Source: Oscillospiraceae bacterium
GTDB lineage: Bacteria; Bacillota; Clostridia; Oscillospirales; Ruminococcaceae
Length of the DNA: 6,321 nt
Direction: 5' to 3'
Assembly (NCBI GenBank): GCA_900768675.1
Contig: CAAGDT010000235.1
Span: 1-6,321 of the forward strand
In this document: positions 1 to 6,230 of the stretch, in pieces
Position numbering within the stretch: the first letter of the stretch is position 1
How the letters are laid out: each line of letters opens with the position of its first letter
The notes under the pieces: generated by a model
The model's database searches: none
What the model was told of the DNA's origin: nothing
Seen by the model: the letters and a program-made list of their open reading frames with translations, nothing else
Made by a program: the position numbers and the translations under genes

Positions 1-23
1 CTCCCTATGAGTAAAGCAACTTC

Positions 24-52
24 ATTTTAGCATACGATGAGATAACTGTCAA
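24..52 (-). promoter_or_regulatory. Near-consensus sigma-70 (SigA) promoter firing off the left edge
   Basis: On the minus strand the -35 box is TTGACA (52-47), followed by a 17-base spacer (46-30) and the -10 box TAAAAT (29-24). The -35 is a perfect match, the spacing is optimal, and the -10 has five of six consensus bases. Transcription would start near 17 and leave the window, so the gene served is not visible. If 1-143 is an IS end, this would be its transposase promoter. The neighbouring direct repeats abut the -35, so whatever binds them could repress it. Confidence 0.75.
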
Positions 53-142
53 TGTTCAACCTGGGCGACGAAGGTGTTCATTTTGAGCGACGACACTGTT
101 CAACTTCAGCGGCTCGGGGGGTTCAGTTGGGGCGATATATTC
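53..142 (+). repeat. Four 22-23 bp direct repeats
   Basis: Units begin at 53, 75, 97 and 120 on the plus strand. The first three start with TGTTCA; the fourth, the most degenerate, starts with GGTTCA. Each unit then has a variable stretch and a GCGA or GCGG core about 12 bases in (GGGCGACGA, GAGCGACGA, CAGCGGCTC, GGGCGATAT). A 22 bp period is close to two helical turns, so proteins bound to successive units would sit on the same face of the DNA. The units stop one base from the -35 box of the promoter at 24-52. They are best read as transposase-binding sites at an element tip, or else as operators. Confidence 0.75.
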
Positions 143-206
143 ACTCACCATATTTTTCATATAGATTGCAGAAAATTTCCTCTATTGTCATAGTTTTTTC
201 CACCAT
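141..206 (-). pseudogene. Possible 5' stub of a gene interrupted at the IS boundary
   Basis: On the minus strand an ATG at 191 opens a short frame reading MTIEEIFCNLYEKYGE, then a TGA at 143-141. A GGTGG ribosome-binding site lies 8 bases upstream (204-200). An in-frame ATG at 206 would add MVEKT and has a GGGA about 5 bases upstream. The peptide composition (alternating acidic and hydrophobic residues, little rare-residue noise) looks like a genuine protein N-terminus. The TGA falls exactly at the proposed element boundary and may be contributed by the element. A promoter-like sequence lies at a suitable distance (229-256). The reading is that an insertion cut a gene after roughly 16-21 codons. 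The product cannot be identified, and a chance short ORF cannot be excluded. Confidence 0.33.
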
Positions 207-228
207 TAAATTCCCATTTGGCTTGTTG

Positions 229-256
229 CTTATAATAAAGCTATCAAAAAAGTCAA
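229..256 (-). promoter_or_regulatory. Possible promoter for the interrupted gene
   Basis: Minus strand: TTGACT (256-251), 16-base spacer (250-235), TATAAG (234-229). Each box matches five of six consensus bases. A start site near 222 would leave a leader of about 30 bases before the ATG at 191, or under 20 before the ATG at 206, which favours 191. It lies in AT-rich intergenic DNA, where chance matches are common, so this is a candidate only. Confidence 0.35.
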
Positions 257-348
257 TGCCACAAGCAGCGAAAGCCACTTCTGACATTAATATCAAAAGC
301 GGCTTTTTAATACTTATATTGCTGTCTGACTTAACGCTTCCTGTTTTT

Positions 349-1782
349 TTACGACTGCTTCTTATCAATCTGCTTAGAAATCGCCAGAGAAGAAAACCTG
401 TCGCCCACGTTCTCTCCGTCCCCCGTAGCAAGGCTTATTTTCGGCTGGCTGCTGCTGCTTAAAAACTTCTTTACATTTCCGTCAGAATACTTCTCGTAAT
501 TTTCGGCGTATTTTTCCGCAACAGGCTTTATCTTCGCATAAGCAGGGTCCTCAGAAGCGGCAATCCGTCCGAAAATCTCGTTAACCTTTGCGTCCATAAC
601 GTACCGCAGTCTTCCTGCAACATAACCGTAAGCGGCTGAAAGGGCAGGGGTATTCAGAATAGCGTCAGCAAAGCCGATAAAGCGCTTCCTGTCCTTAAGC
701 TGGAGATAGTTGCAGGCGTAAACAACGCTTTCGTAGTAGTTGGGGGAAATTATAACCCTGCCGTCAAGCTCTGTTTCGCCGTTGAGCAGTACCTGTATCT
801 GCTCGTCGGTAAGCTCGGTAATTGCAATTGCCGATGTCATCATTTCTGCATCCGGAAGCGCCTCAACATTGTCGGTTATAATCTGGGAAAGATTGCGGTA
901 GAAGCTTCCGCTGTTCAGCATTTTTTCCGCCTTTCCACGGATTTCATCGTATGTAGGCGGATATGAAACACGGCGGTTAAGGAAAAAGCTTTCGGAGTTC
1001 TTTCTTGAAATTGAATCAAAGGAAAGCTTTGCGAAAGGGCAGGCAAGAGCGGTAATCCTCTCGCTGTCAATTCCGTCACCGTAAATTACCGAGTTAAGAG
1101 GCTCAATTATAATGCAGGGAAAGTCCGTACCCTCCGCAAGACAGGCTGAAGCGTTCATGTGGCCGCAGAGAAGAGCGGAAAACATACCGCTCAGATGGTA
1201 GGCGAGACCGCCTATATTTTTACCGCTGCGAAGCCGCTCAATTGTGGCTTCAAGAATCTTGTCGCTGTATGCGGAGAAGCTCTGTGTAGGAACGATAAAT
1301 GGAGGCGAAAAGTTCTTGTTACGTCCTATTACAGGATTATAAGGTGCAGAACCGTAAATTTCGTGCTTAACCGTATATGCATTCCAGAAAAAGTTGCCTG
1401 CGCCGTCGGTTGGATAAACGTTTGCAACATGAACAACGTAAAGCCCGTTTGTAAGCAGCTCCAGTACGGGCAGGACTGCCTTTGAAAGGGGAGCGGAATC
1501 CTTGAAATAGGACTCGCAGGCGGTAGAAAAACGAGTACCCACATAGCTTTTGCACTTCTCAATCGTGGATGTCTGCCATATCTGTCGGTTGCTTTCCTCG
1601 TCTCCTGCTGCGCACATTATATTGATAAGGCTTTCGTTTCCTATATAAAAGGTCTTCCGGCTCAGCCCACGCCTGTAAGTTGTATCGCAAATGCCCATAA
1701 AGCCCTCGCTGTTGGTAACATTTACAAGCAGAAACTCTCCTATGTTATTGCGAAGCGACTCTATGGTTATATTTGCTCTCAT
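349..1782 (-). CDS. Uncharacterised 477-residue protein, last gene of the operon
   Basis: I do not recognise this protein. It has no signal peptide and no evident membrane segment, so it is probably cytoplasmic. The N-terminal 20 residues read like a short helix and strand (ITIESLRNNIGEFLLVNV). A middle section, about residues 115-235, is rich in aromatics, glycine and proline (YPTDGAGNFFWNAY at 123-136; a proline/Phe-rich patch at 158-170), followed by a segment with several cysteines (206-223). The second half is mainly helical in character (about 275-440), with repeated Tyr/Ala-rich stretches. The final 35 residues are polar and probably disordered. The ATG at 1782 is the first possible start, because a TGA lies directly before it in frame; an AAAGGA site ends 12 bases upstream, a rather long spacing. 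The stop of the preceding gene is 20 bases away, so the two are translated from one message and probably coupled. No frameshift is evident. It is a real gene by length and context; its function is unknown. Confidence 0.85.
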   Translation of the reverse strand: MRANITIESLRNNIGEFLLVNVTNSEGFMGICDTTYRRGLSRKTFYIGNESLINIMCAAGDEESNRQIWQTSTIEKCKSYVGTRFSTACESYFKDSAPLSKAVLPVLELLTNGLYVVHVANVYPTDGAGNFFWNAYTVKHEIYGSAPYNPVIGRNKNFSPPFIVPTQSFSAYSDKILEATIERLRSGKNIGGLAYHLSGMFSALLCGHMNASACLAEGTDFPCIIIEPLNSVIYGDGIDSERITALACPFAKLSFDSISRKNSESFFLNRRVSYPPTYDEIRGKAEKMLNSGSFYRNLSQIITDNVEALPDAEMMTSAIAITELTDEQIQVLLNGETELDGRVIISPNYYESVVYACNYLQLKDRKRFIGFADAILNTPALSAAYGYVAGRLRYVMDAKVNEIFGRIAASEDPAYAKIKPVAEKYAENYEKYSDGNVKKFLSSSSQPKISLATGDGENVGDRFSSLAISKQIDKKQS

Positions 1783-1803
1783 TCAGCCAATCAGTCCTTT
1801 CAT
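1783..1803 (-). other. Six-codon in-frame mini-ORF joining two operon genes
   Basis: The TGA that ends the upstream membrane-protein gene (1805-1803) overlaps an ATG at 1803-1801 (TGATG). From that ATG the frame reads MKGLIG and stops at TGA (1785-1783), immediately followed by the ATG of the 477-residue protein in the same frame. The AAAGGA site for the latter lies inside the mini-ORF. It could be a translational-coupling device in which ribosomes terminate and restart, or the original start of the downstream gene now split off by an opal codon (one base from TGG). A chance arrangement is also possible. Confidence 0.3.
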
Positions 1804-2672
1804 CAGCTCTGAACAACCTTGCCTGCAATAAAGGAGGAAAGGTCGTTCTGAACATTTTTCGGAAAAAGCCGCTTTGGGATTCTGCAAACGGATTTGTCCT
1901 TACAATATATTATTATGGTATATTTGGTTTCAAAAAAGAAGCTTGCCGAGGACCAGGGGATAAGCTCGTTTCCCGAATAAACGCACTGCTCAACAATAGC
2001 GAAGCCGCCGGGAGCAACTACAAAAACCAAGGGCTCTACCGTTGAAACGTCTTTTTTTACAAAAGTTGAGTAGCGGTATTTTGCTGCAATACAGCACATC
2101 AGATAGAAAACCAGAGCTGCACCGATGCCGCTGAAAAGGGAAATTGGTATATAGTAAATCAGATTTTCCTTGACGTTTCCAACAATTCCCGAAAGAACGA
2201 AGAAAACAAGAACTGCAATAACAACGGCAGAAATCCAGATTAAAAGCGCAAGCTTTCCGTACATAAGTGCAACGCTTCCCGAATTTATATCTCTTTCAAC
2301 GTATGTACCGGAAGAGGAATAGGATTTTTCGGGAATTTCGCAGGTGCGGTAATTGTATTTCGGCGGAATAATGCGGGATTGTATCCGCTTGACGGCTGAG
2401 GAGCAATTGGTAAGCTGACCCTCTGCAATTGTGCGGAATCTTATAAGCTGCTTGCTGTCAGAGAAAACCATTTTCGGAACTACAAAGGTATTGTTGGGGA
2501 AAGCAAAGGAAAAGCAGTCCGACTGTTCGTTATAGGACTTAAGGCTTTTCCACTCATACACCTGCGGATAATCGCTTTCTCCCTCGTAAACAGCGAAATA
2601 GTCGCCTATTATAAACGTCTGCTGAAGCTGACTTACCGTAAGCTTCATTCCGGGCAGTGAATCAAATGCCAA
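1803..2672 (-). CDS. Two-pass membrane protein with tandem YcxB-like domains
   Basis: The 289-residue product has two adjacent hydrophobic segments (about 139-161 and 170-196) between two soluble halves. Both halves carry the same pattern: a Trp, then 24-25 residues, then Pro-Lys, a Met or Arg, a Val or Leu, and Phe (W41 to PKMVF at 66-70; W240 to PKRLF at 266-270), followed by a polar helix. From memory this resembles the YcxB-like domain of Firmicute membrane proteins, whose usual form is two membrane helices followed by one such domain. Here there seems to be one before and one after the helices. Molecular function of that family is unknown. The start chosen is TTG at 2672, with GAAGGGA (2689-2683) ten bases upstream and an in-frame stop just before it. 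An ATG at 2648 (residue 9) is the alternative but has no usable ribosome-binding site. It lies 22 bases after the CAP gene and its stop overlaps an ATG leading into the next gene. Gene call is firm; the domain assignment is moderate. Confidence 0.8.
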   Translation of the reverse strand: MAFDSLPGMKLTVSQLQQTFIIGDYFAVYEGESDYPQVYEWKSLKSYNEQSDCFSFAFPNNTFVVPKMVFSDSKQLIRFRTIAEGQLTNCSSAVKRIQSRIIPPKYNYRTCEIPEKSYSSSGTYVERDINSGSVALMYGKLALLIWISAVVIAVLVFFVLSGIVGNVKENLIYYIPISLFSGIGAALVFYLMCCIAAKYRYSTFVKKDVSTVEPLVFVVAPGGFAIVEQCVYSGNELIPWSSASFFFETKYTIIIYCKDKSVCRIPKRLFPKNVQNDLSSFIAGKVVQS

Positions 2673-2694
2673 ATAAAATCATTCCCTTCAGGAT

Positions 2695-3690
2695 TTACTC
2701 TGATTTGGTACCGAAAAGCTGAACGAAATAGTAGATTCCGTCTATTTTCTCCCAGCCGATACCGATTTCTGTGAACTTATCTCCGAGAATATTTGCGTGG
2801 TGTACAGCAGAATTAAGCCAGGCTTTAATTATCATTTCCGCGGGATTTGACTCGTTATCTGTCTTACCGATATTCTCTCCTGCAATTGAGTAGAAATAAT
2901 CAAACTCTTTAAAAACGGTCGTATACTTATCGCCGTTTGGTCTGGTGTGTTTTATGCTGTAATCAGCGGAAATCTCCTCTGCCCGTCTTTCGGCAGCCCT
3001 GCAAAGAGTGCTGTCAATTTTAAGGGGCTTAAGTCCATTTGCTTCTCTCTCTTTGTTTGTTTCCGCAAGTATTGTCATAACAAAATCATCGTATTTTTGC
3101 TCATTCGTCTCTGCTTCGGAAATTGAAAGAGAAGAAATCTCGCTGTTTTTCCAGTCCTTTTTGCAGGCGACAGTTTTAACAACTGCGCCTGTTTCTACGG
3201 TGAAGCTGCCGTCATACAAAGAGCTGTTCTTATTAGGCTCGCTGCCGTCGGTGGTGTAGTAAATATCTGCGTCCGGAGTGGAGGTGGTGATAGATACTTC
3301 AGTTTTTTTGCCCTCTGTGGAAAGGACTTCAATCTCCGGCTCTGCACAGCGGCGCTTAACCGTAACTTTAATTCCGCTTACCTTATTTCCGTTTTTATCA
3401 AACTCAGCAATTCTGACGGTTTTTCCTGCCTTGAAGCGAATTGTTGTGCTATATTTTTTTGAATTAATTGTAGGTGCAGTTCCGTTGGTGGTATAGCGCA
3501 GAGTATCCGACTTGTTAATCGGAGTAATAGTAAGATAGGTGTAGCTATCGGTGTATTTCAGCTTGCAGCTGATTTTTGCTGAAGCAGCTTCCGCTGTTAC
3601 GCAGACTCCTGCCGAAACCGCAGGCTCGGCAGCGGAGCAGGTGATAACTGCGGCAGCAAGCAGTGCTGACGCAAGGGCTTTGAATTTCAT
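2695..3690 (-). CDS. Secreted CAP/SCP-domain protein with two chitobiase-type repeats
   Basis: A 331-residue exported protein. Residues 1-27 form a Sec signal peptide (MKFK, hydrophobic core about 5-17, likely cut near 27 after VSA). Cys18 lacks a proper lipobox, so it is probably not a lipoprotein. Two beta-sandwich repeats of the chitobiase/hexosaminidase C-terminal type follow, with the hallmark YTTNGTAP (66-73) and YTTDGSEP (145-152). Residues 206-328 are a CAP domain of the bacterial YkwD-like type. The expected cavity residues are visible: His248, Glu272 in GEN, His297 in WLNSAVHHANIL, and Glu308 in FTEIGIGW. The activity of bacterial CAP domains is mostly unknown; the repeats are usually accessory or carbohydrate/wall-associated modules. 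The ATG at 3690 has a TGAGGAA site 6 bases upstream. The gene follows the chemoreceptor by 48 bases and precedes the membrane protein by 22. Extracellular or wall-associated location is inferred from the signal peptide. Confidence 0.92.
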   Translation of the reverse strand: MKFKALASALLAAAVITCSAAEPAVSAGVCVTAEAASAKISCKLKYTDSYTYLTITPINKSDTLRYTTNGTAPTINSKKYSTTIRFKAGKTVRIAEFDKNGNKVSGIKVTVKRRCAEPEIEVLSTEGKKTEVSITTSTPDADIYYTTDGSEPNKNSSLYDGSFTVETGAVVKTVACKKDWKNSEISSLSISEAETNEQKYDDFVMTILAETNKEREANGLKPLKIDSTLCRAAERRAEEISADYSIKHTRPNGDKYTTVFKEFDYFYSIAGENIGKTDNESNPAEMIIKAWLNSAVHHANILGDKFTEIGIGWEKIDGIYYFVQLFGTKSE

Positions 3691-3703
3691 AAAGTATTCC
3701 TCA

Positions 3704-3725
3704 ATCTCTCAAAAATCTCTCAAAA
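3704..3725 (-). repeat. Perfect 11 bp tandem duplication in the MCP-CAP spacer
   Basis: On the minus strand TTTTGAGAGAT occurs twice head to tail (3725-3715 and 3714-3704), directly before the TGAGGAA ribosome-binding site of the CAP gene. Each copy carries a GAGAGA purine run that could act as a weak standby ribosome site. The spacer has no terminator-like hairpin, so the message should read through. Confidence 0.8.
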
Positions 3726-3738
3726 GTAAAATATTTTC

Positions 3739-6111
3739 TTACTGTTCCGAATATTCGTCGCTGCTGTCGTTTTCAGTCTCAGCGCCGGCATCATTTTCTT
3801 CGGCAGACTGTTCCGGATATTTTTCCTCTTCGGGCAGTTCGCCTTCTGCCTCAAAAGGCGCTTCTTCAGCGGTTTCCTCTATTTCCTGAGCAGCCGCTTC
3901 CGCCTGTTCTTCCGGAATATCCACGGCGGTTTCTTGTCCGGCTTCGTCCTCTTTCTGCTCAGTACCGTTTTCGGAATAAGACTCCTCCTCTTCGGAATAA
4001 AGCTCTTCCTCCTCTTCGGAGCTGAACTCCTCGTCAAGCTTCGACTGGTCTTCAAGTATAAATCTTGACACAAGGGTGTTGAGGTCGGACGCCTGTGTTG
4101 AAAGCTCCTCTGCGGAAACTGCGCAGCGCTCGCTGGTTACGGTATTGTTCTGTACAACTCCCGAAATTTCCTCAACGTTCAGATTAATCTGTTTGAGGGC
4201 TTCCGCCTGTTCCTCGCAGGCTGTGGAAATATCGGAAACAAGCTTTGTTGTGTCCTCGGTGGAGATTACGATTTCCTTAAGAGCGGCAGCCGTCTTGTCT
4301 GCAATATTCTTTCCGTTTTCAACTGCGTCGATAGCGTTCTTTATAAGCTTTCGTGTGGTGTTTGCTGCTTCCGCAACCTTTCCTGCAAGGTTTCTTACCT
4401 CGTCAGCAACAACAGCAAAGCCCTTTCCTGCCTCTCCTGCTCTTGCCGCCTCGATTGAAGCGTTGATTGCAAGGATATTTGTCTGGAAGGAAATATCCTC
4501 GATTGTTCTTATAATCTTTTCAACTTCACAGGAGTTTTCTTCAATAAGCGTCATTGCGGTCAGCAGGGAGTTCATATACTTGTTGCCCTCCTGGACGAGA
4601 GCGATTGAAGCCTGTGTATTTTTTGCGGCAGTTCCTGCGTGGGCGGCGTTAACGTCAACCTTTCGGGTAATATCGGTAATTGAAGCAGAGAGCTGTTCGA
4701 TTGAGGCAGCCTGAGAAACTGCGCCCTGAGAAAGACTTCCCGCCGCATAGGAAACCTGCGCCGAGGAGTCGGAAACTCTTACGCCTGCGCTGCTGATTTT
4801 GCCCATAATCTCGTTAAGGGAGCGCTTGATTCGTTCATAGGAAACCTTTAATGACTTAAAATCGCCCACATAAACGTCGGAAGCCTTATATGTAAGATTG
4901 CCGTCGCCGAATGCATTCAGCATAGCGTTAAGGTCGTCCATCATTGCGTTGAAGTACTCGGCAATCATATTTGTGCTTTCGCTGAGCTCGCTTATTTCCG
5001 CTGTTACCTTGTTGCCGTAGTCCAGTCTTTCCCCGTGGAGATTACCCTTTGACAGGTAGGAAATCTGCTCGGAGCAGCGGGAAACCGGCTTGATAACAGC
5101 CTTAATAATCGTAAGAATAACGAATACCGAAAGGATAAAGCATACCACAACCGCAATTACGGTAATGACAACCGACAGATAAATTGAGTTTGTGTGCTCT
5201 GCGGGATTTGCTGCGATTATACAGGACCACTGCTGGTCGCCCTCAATAGGAGCGTAGCACAGGTATCTGTTCATTCCGTCTAATTTAACCGAAGCAAAGC
5301 CGCTTTCGCCCGCCGCCGCCTTCTTGATAACCTCTGCAACATCTGCGTATGAGGAGTCGGTTTCTGCAAGCTCTATGTAGTTTACACGGTTATCAATATA
5401 GCTTTCGTCCGGGTGTGCGATTATATATCCTTCCTTGTCCACAACGAAGGCGTAGCCTGTTTTTCCGATTGTTATTTTTCCGATAACATCAGAAAATGCC
5501 TTGACATCAACCTTTATATGTATTCCGCCGAGAACTGCTTTTGTAATATCGGTGGTATGAATGGGGCTGTATATATCGAAAACGGTCTTTCCTGTATCAG
5601 GCATATAGTAGGGGGAGGTAACTACTGTAACGTCCTCCTCAAGCATCTTCTTGAAATTCATATCACCTGTATAGTCGAGAACCTTACCGCCGGAGCTTTC
5701 AACCCAGTTGGAGCCTTTATTTTCGCTGTCTATGTAATCAAGGGCTTCATCGCTTACGCATACCGTATGCTTGTCGATAACGTTAACGTCGGCATAAATA
5801 GGGTAATTCGCCTTAATCTGACCGCAGCGGTTTGCGATTTTGGTTTCGTTCTTCTGCATAGTCTGGAACAGGGAATCAAGACCCAGCATTTCAACTGCGT
5901 CAACAACCGACTGCATCTGATTTGATATTGTATCCGAGGCGGTAGAGGTAACCTCGGTAATTTCATTTATAAGAGCGTCGTTGAGAAACCGGTAGCTCAT
6001 AAGAATATTTATAGCGGCAACTATGCAAAGAGAGCTGCCTACGGAAACGCACATCCATCTTATGATTTTTCCGGTTAAGGTAGGCTTTTTTCCACCTGAT
6101 TTCTTTTTCAT
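3739..6111 (-). CDS. Methyl-accepting chemotaxis protein, dCache type, with acidic C-terminal tail
   Basis: A 790-residue transmembrane chemoreceptor that would pass ligand binding outside to CheA/CheW inside. Order: short basic N-terminus; TM1 about 20-38; extracellular double-Cache domain about 40-305, with the typical GKTGYAFVVDKEGYIIAHPD at 216-235; TM2 about 311-336; a HAMP segment about 335-385; a second HAMP-like segment about 386-437 (GDGNLTYK, then YVGDFKSL); and a coiled-coil signalling domain about 440-685. The hairpin tip is clear: ISFQTNILAINASIEAARAG at 540-559, then GKGFAVVADEVRNLA at 563-577. From about 687 to 790 the tail is very acidic (38 Glu and 7 Asp, against 3 Lys and no Arg). 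It has no obvious CheR-docking pentapeptide at its end, which reads DEYSEQ. The ligand is unknown; dCache domains often bind amino acids or other small metabolites. The ATG at 6111 is chosen because of GAGGG about 7 bases upstream and a normal MCP N-terminus (MKKK before TM1). A GTG at 6210 is discussed separately. First gene of the four-gene cluster; no other chemotaxis gene is visible. Confidence 0.95.
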   Translation of the reverse strand: MKKKSGGKKPTLTGKIIRWMCVSVGSSLCIVAAINILMSYRFLNDALINEITEVTSTASDTISNQMQSVVDAVEMLGLDSLFQTMQKNETKIANRCGQIKANYPIYADVNVIDKHTVCVSDEALDYIDSENKGSNWVESSGGKVLDYTGDMNFKKMLEEDVTVVTSPYYMPDTGKTVFDIYSPIHTTDITKAVLGGIHIKVDVKAFSDVIGKITIGKTGYAFVVDKEGYIIAHPDESYIDNRVNYIELAETDSSYADVAEVIKKAAAGESGFASVKLDGMNRYLCYAPIEGDQQWSCIIAANPAEHTNSIYLSVVITVIAVVVCFILSVFVILTIIKAVIKPVSRCSEQISYLSKGNLHGERLDYGNKVTAEISELSESTNMIAEYFNAMMDDLNAMLNAFGDGNLTYKASDVYVGDFKSLKVSYERIKRSLNEIMGKISSAGVRVSDSSAQVSYAAGSLSQGAVSQAASIEQLSASITDITRKVDVNAAHAGTAAKNTQASIALVQEGNKYMNSLLTAMTLIEENSCEVEKIIRTIEDISFQTNILAINASIEAARAGEAGKGFAVVADEVRNLAGKVAEAANTTRKLIKNAIDAVENGKNIADKTAAALKEIVISTEDTTKLVSDISTACEEQAEALKQINLNVEEISGVVQNNTVTSERCAVSAEELSTQASDLNTLVSRFILEDQSKLDEEFSSEEEEELYSEEEESYSENGTEQKEDEAGQETAVDIPEEQAEAAAQEIEETAEEAPFEAEGELPEEEKYPEQSAEENDAGAETENDSSDEYSEQ

Positions 6112-6230
6112 AAAGCACCCTCGCTTTCCGAGAAAATTAGGCAACACCGCACAATTAACGGCTACCGCCTTTGCCGCACGCCCACTTGCATATTTTCCGC
6201 CATCTTGCACAAAAACTCCTTGACGGGTAA
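6112..6230. other. Upstream region of the operon, no confident promoter
   Basis: Between the chemoreceptor start and the hairpin block I see no good promoter. The best -10-like hexamer on the minus strand is TAATTT (about 6142-6137), but nothing resembling a -35 lies 17 bases upstream. No SigD (flagellar) type promoter is apparent. The stretch around 6139-6160 (AGGCAACACCGCACAATTAA on the plus strand) looks to me like part of a dispersed repeat, unchecked. The operon promoter may therefore lie beyond the right edge. Confidence 0.3.
6162..6221 (-). promoter_or_regulatory. Strong ribosome-binding site with GTG in frame with the chemoreceptor, plus an overlapping mini-ORF
   Basis: On the minus strand AAGGAG (6221-6216) lies 5 bases before a GTG (6210-6208), ideal spacing. 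This GTG is in frame with the chemoreceptor and would add 33 residues (beginning MQDGGKYASGRAAKAVAV). The added sequence is not MCP-like and comes from DNA that looks repetitive, so 6111 is preferred as the true start. The same site also precedes an ATG at 6203 in another frame, opening a 13-codon ORF (MAENMQVGVRQRR) that ends at 6162, but at a long spacing of 12 bases. Whether either is translated cannot be told. Confidence 0.4.

Larger units (their letters stand above)
1..143 (-). mobile_element. Probable left end of an insertion sequence (IS21-like guess), transposase off the edge
   Basis: The segment has no convincing gene. It holds four spaced direct repeats (53-142) followed, reading on the minus strand, by a near-consensus promoter pointing out of the window (24-52). 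Repeated transposase-binding sites at the tips, terminal TG/CA dinucleotides, and a transposase promoter just inside one end are known traits of IS21-family elements. The outer boundary is put near 143 because the outermost repeat runs on to CA at 142-143 on the plus strand, and because a separate AT-rich sequence that reads like a gene start is cut there. CA also occurs at 146-147 and 149-150, so the boundary is uncertain by several bases. Without the transposase, family assignment is a guess; a set of operator sites in front of an ordinary gene is the main alternative. Confidence 0.42.

Noticed and set aside
295..307. AAAAGC-G-GCTTTT palindrome as the operon terminator
   Set aside because: Usable stem is only about five mostly A-T pairs with a three-base loop, and no further T-run follows on the minus strand. 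I found no convincing terminator between 144 and 348.
207..431. N-terminal part of the minus-strand 96-codon frame, overlapping the end of the 477-residue gene
   Set aside because: Its first 28 codons are an alternate frame of the real gene, and the following section is AT-rich non-coding-looking DNA. Only the last 16-21 codons look like a gene start.
52..462. Plus-strand open frame of 136 codons
   Set aside because: It runs through the direct repeats, the intergenic DNA and the antisense of the 477-residue gene's end. It has no ribosome site and a composition typical of a shadow frame.
3731..3738. AT-rich palindrome after the chemoreceptor stop as a terminator
   Set aside because: AAAATATTTT has no GC stem, and the CAP gene follows within 48 bases, so read-through is expected.
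4076..4714. Plus-strand open frame of 212 codons inside the chemoreceptor
   Set aside because: It is antisense to the highly conserved MCP signalling domain; long antisense frames are common opposite such helical, alanine-rich coding sequence.
5413..5925. Plus-strand open frame of 170 codons
   Set aside because: It is antisense to the dCache domain, with no ribosome site or recognisable product.
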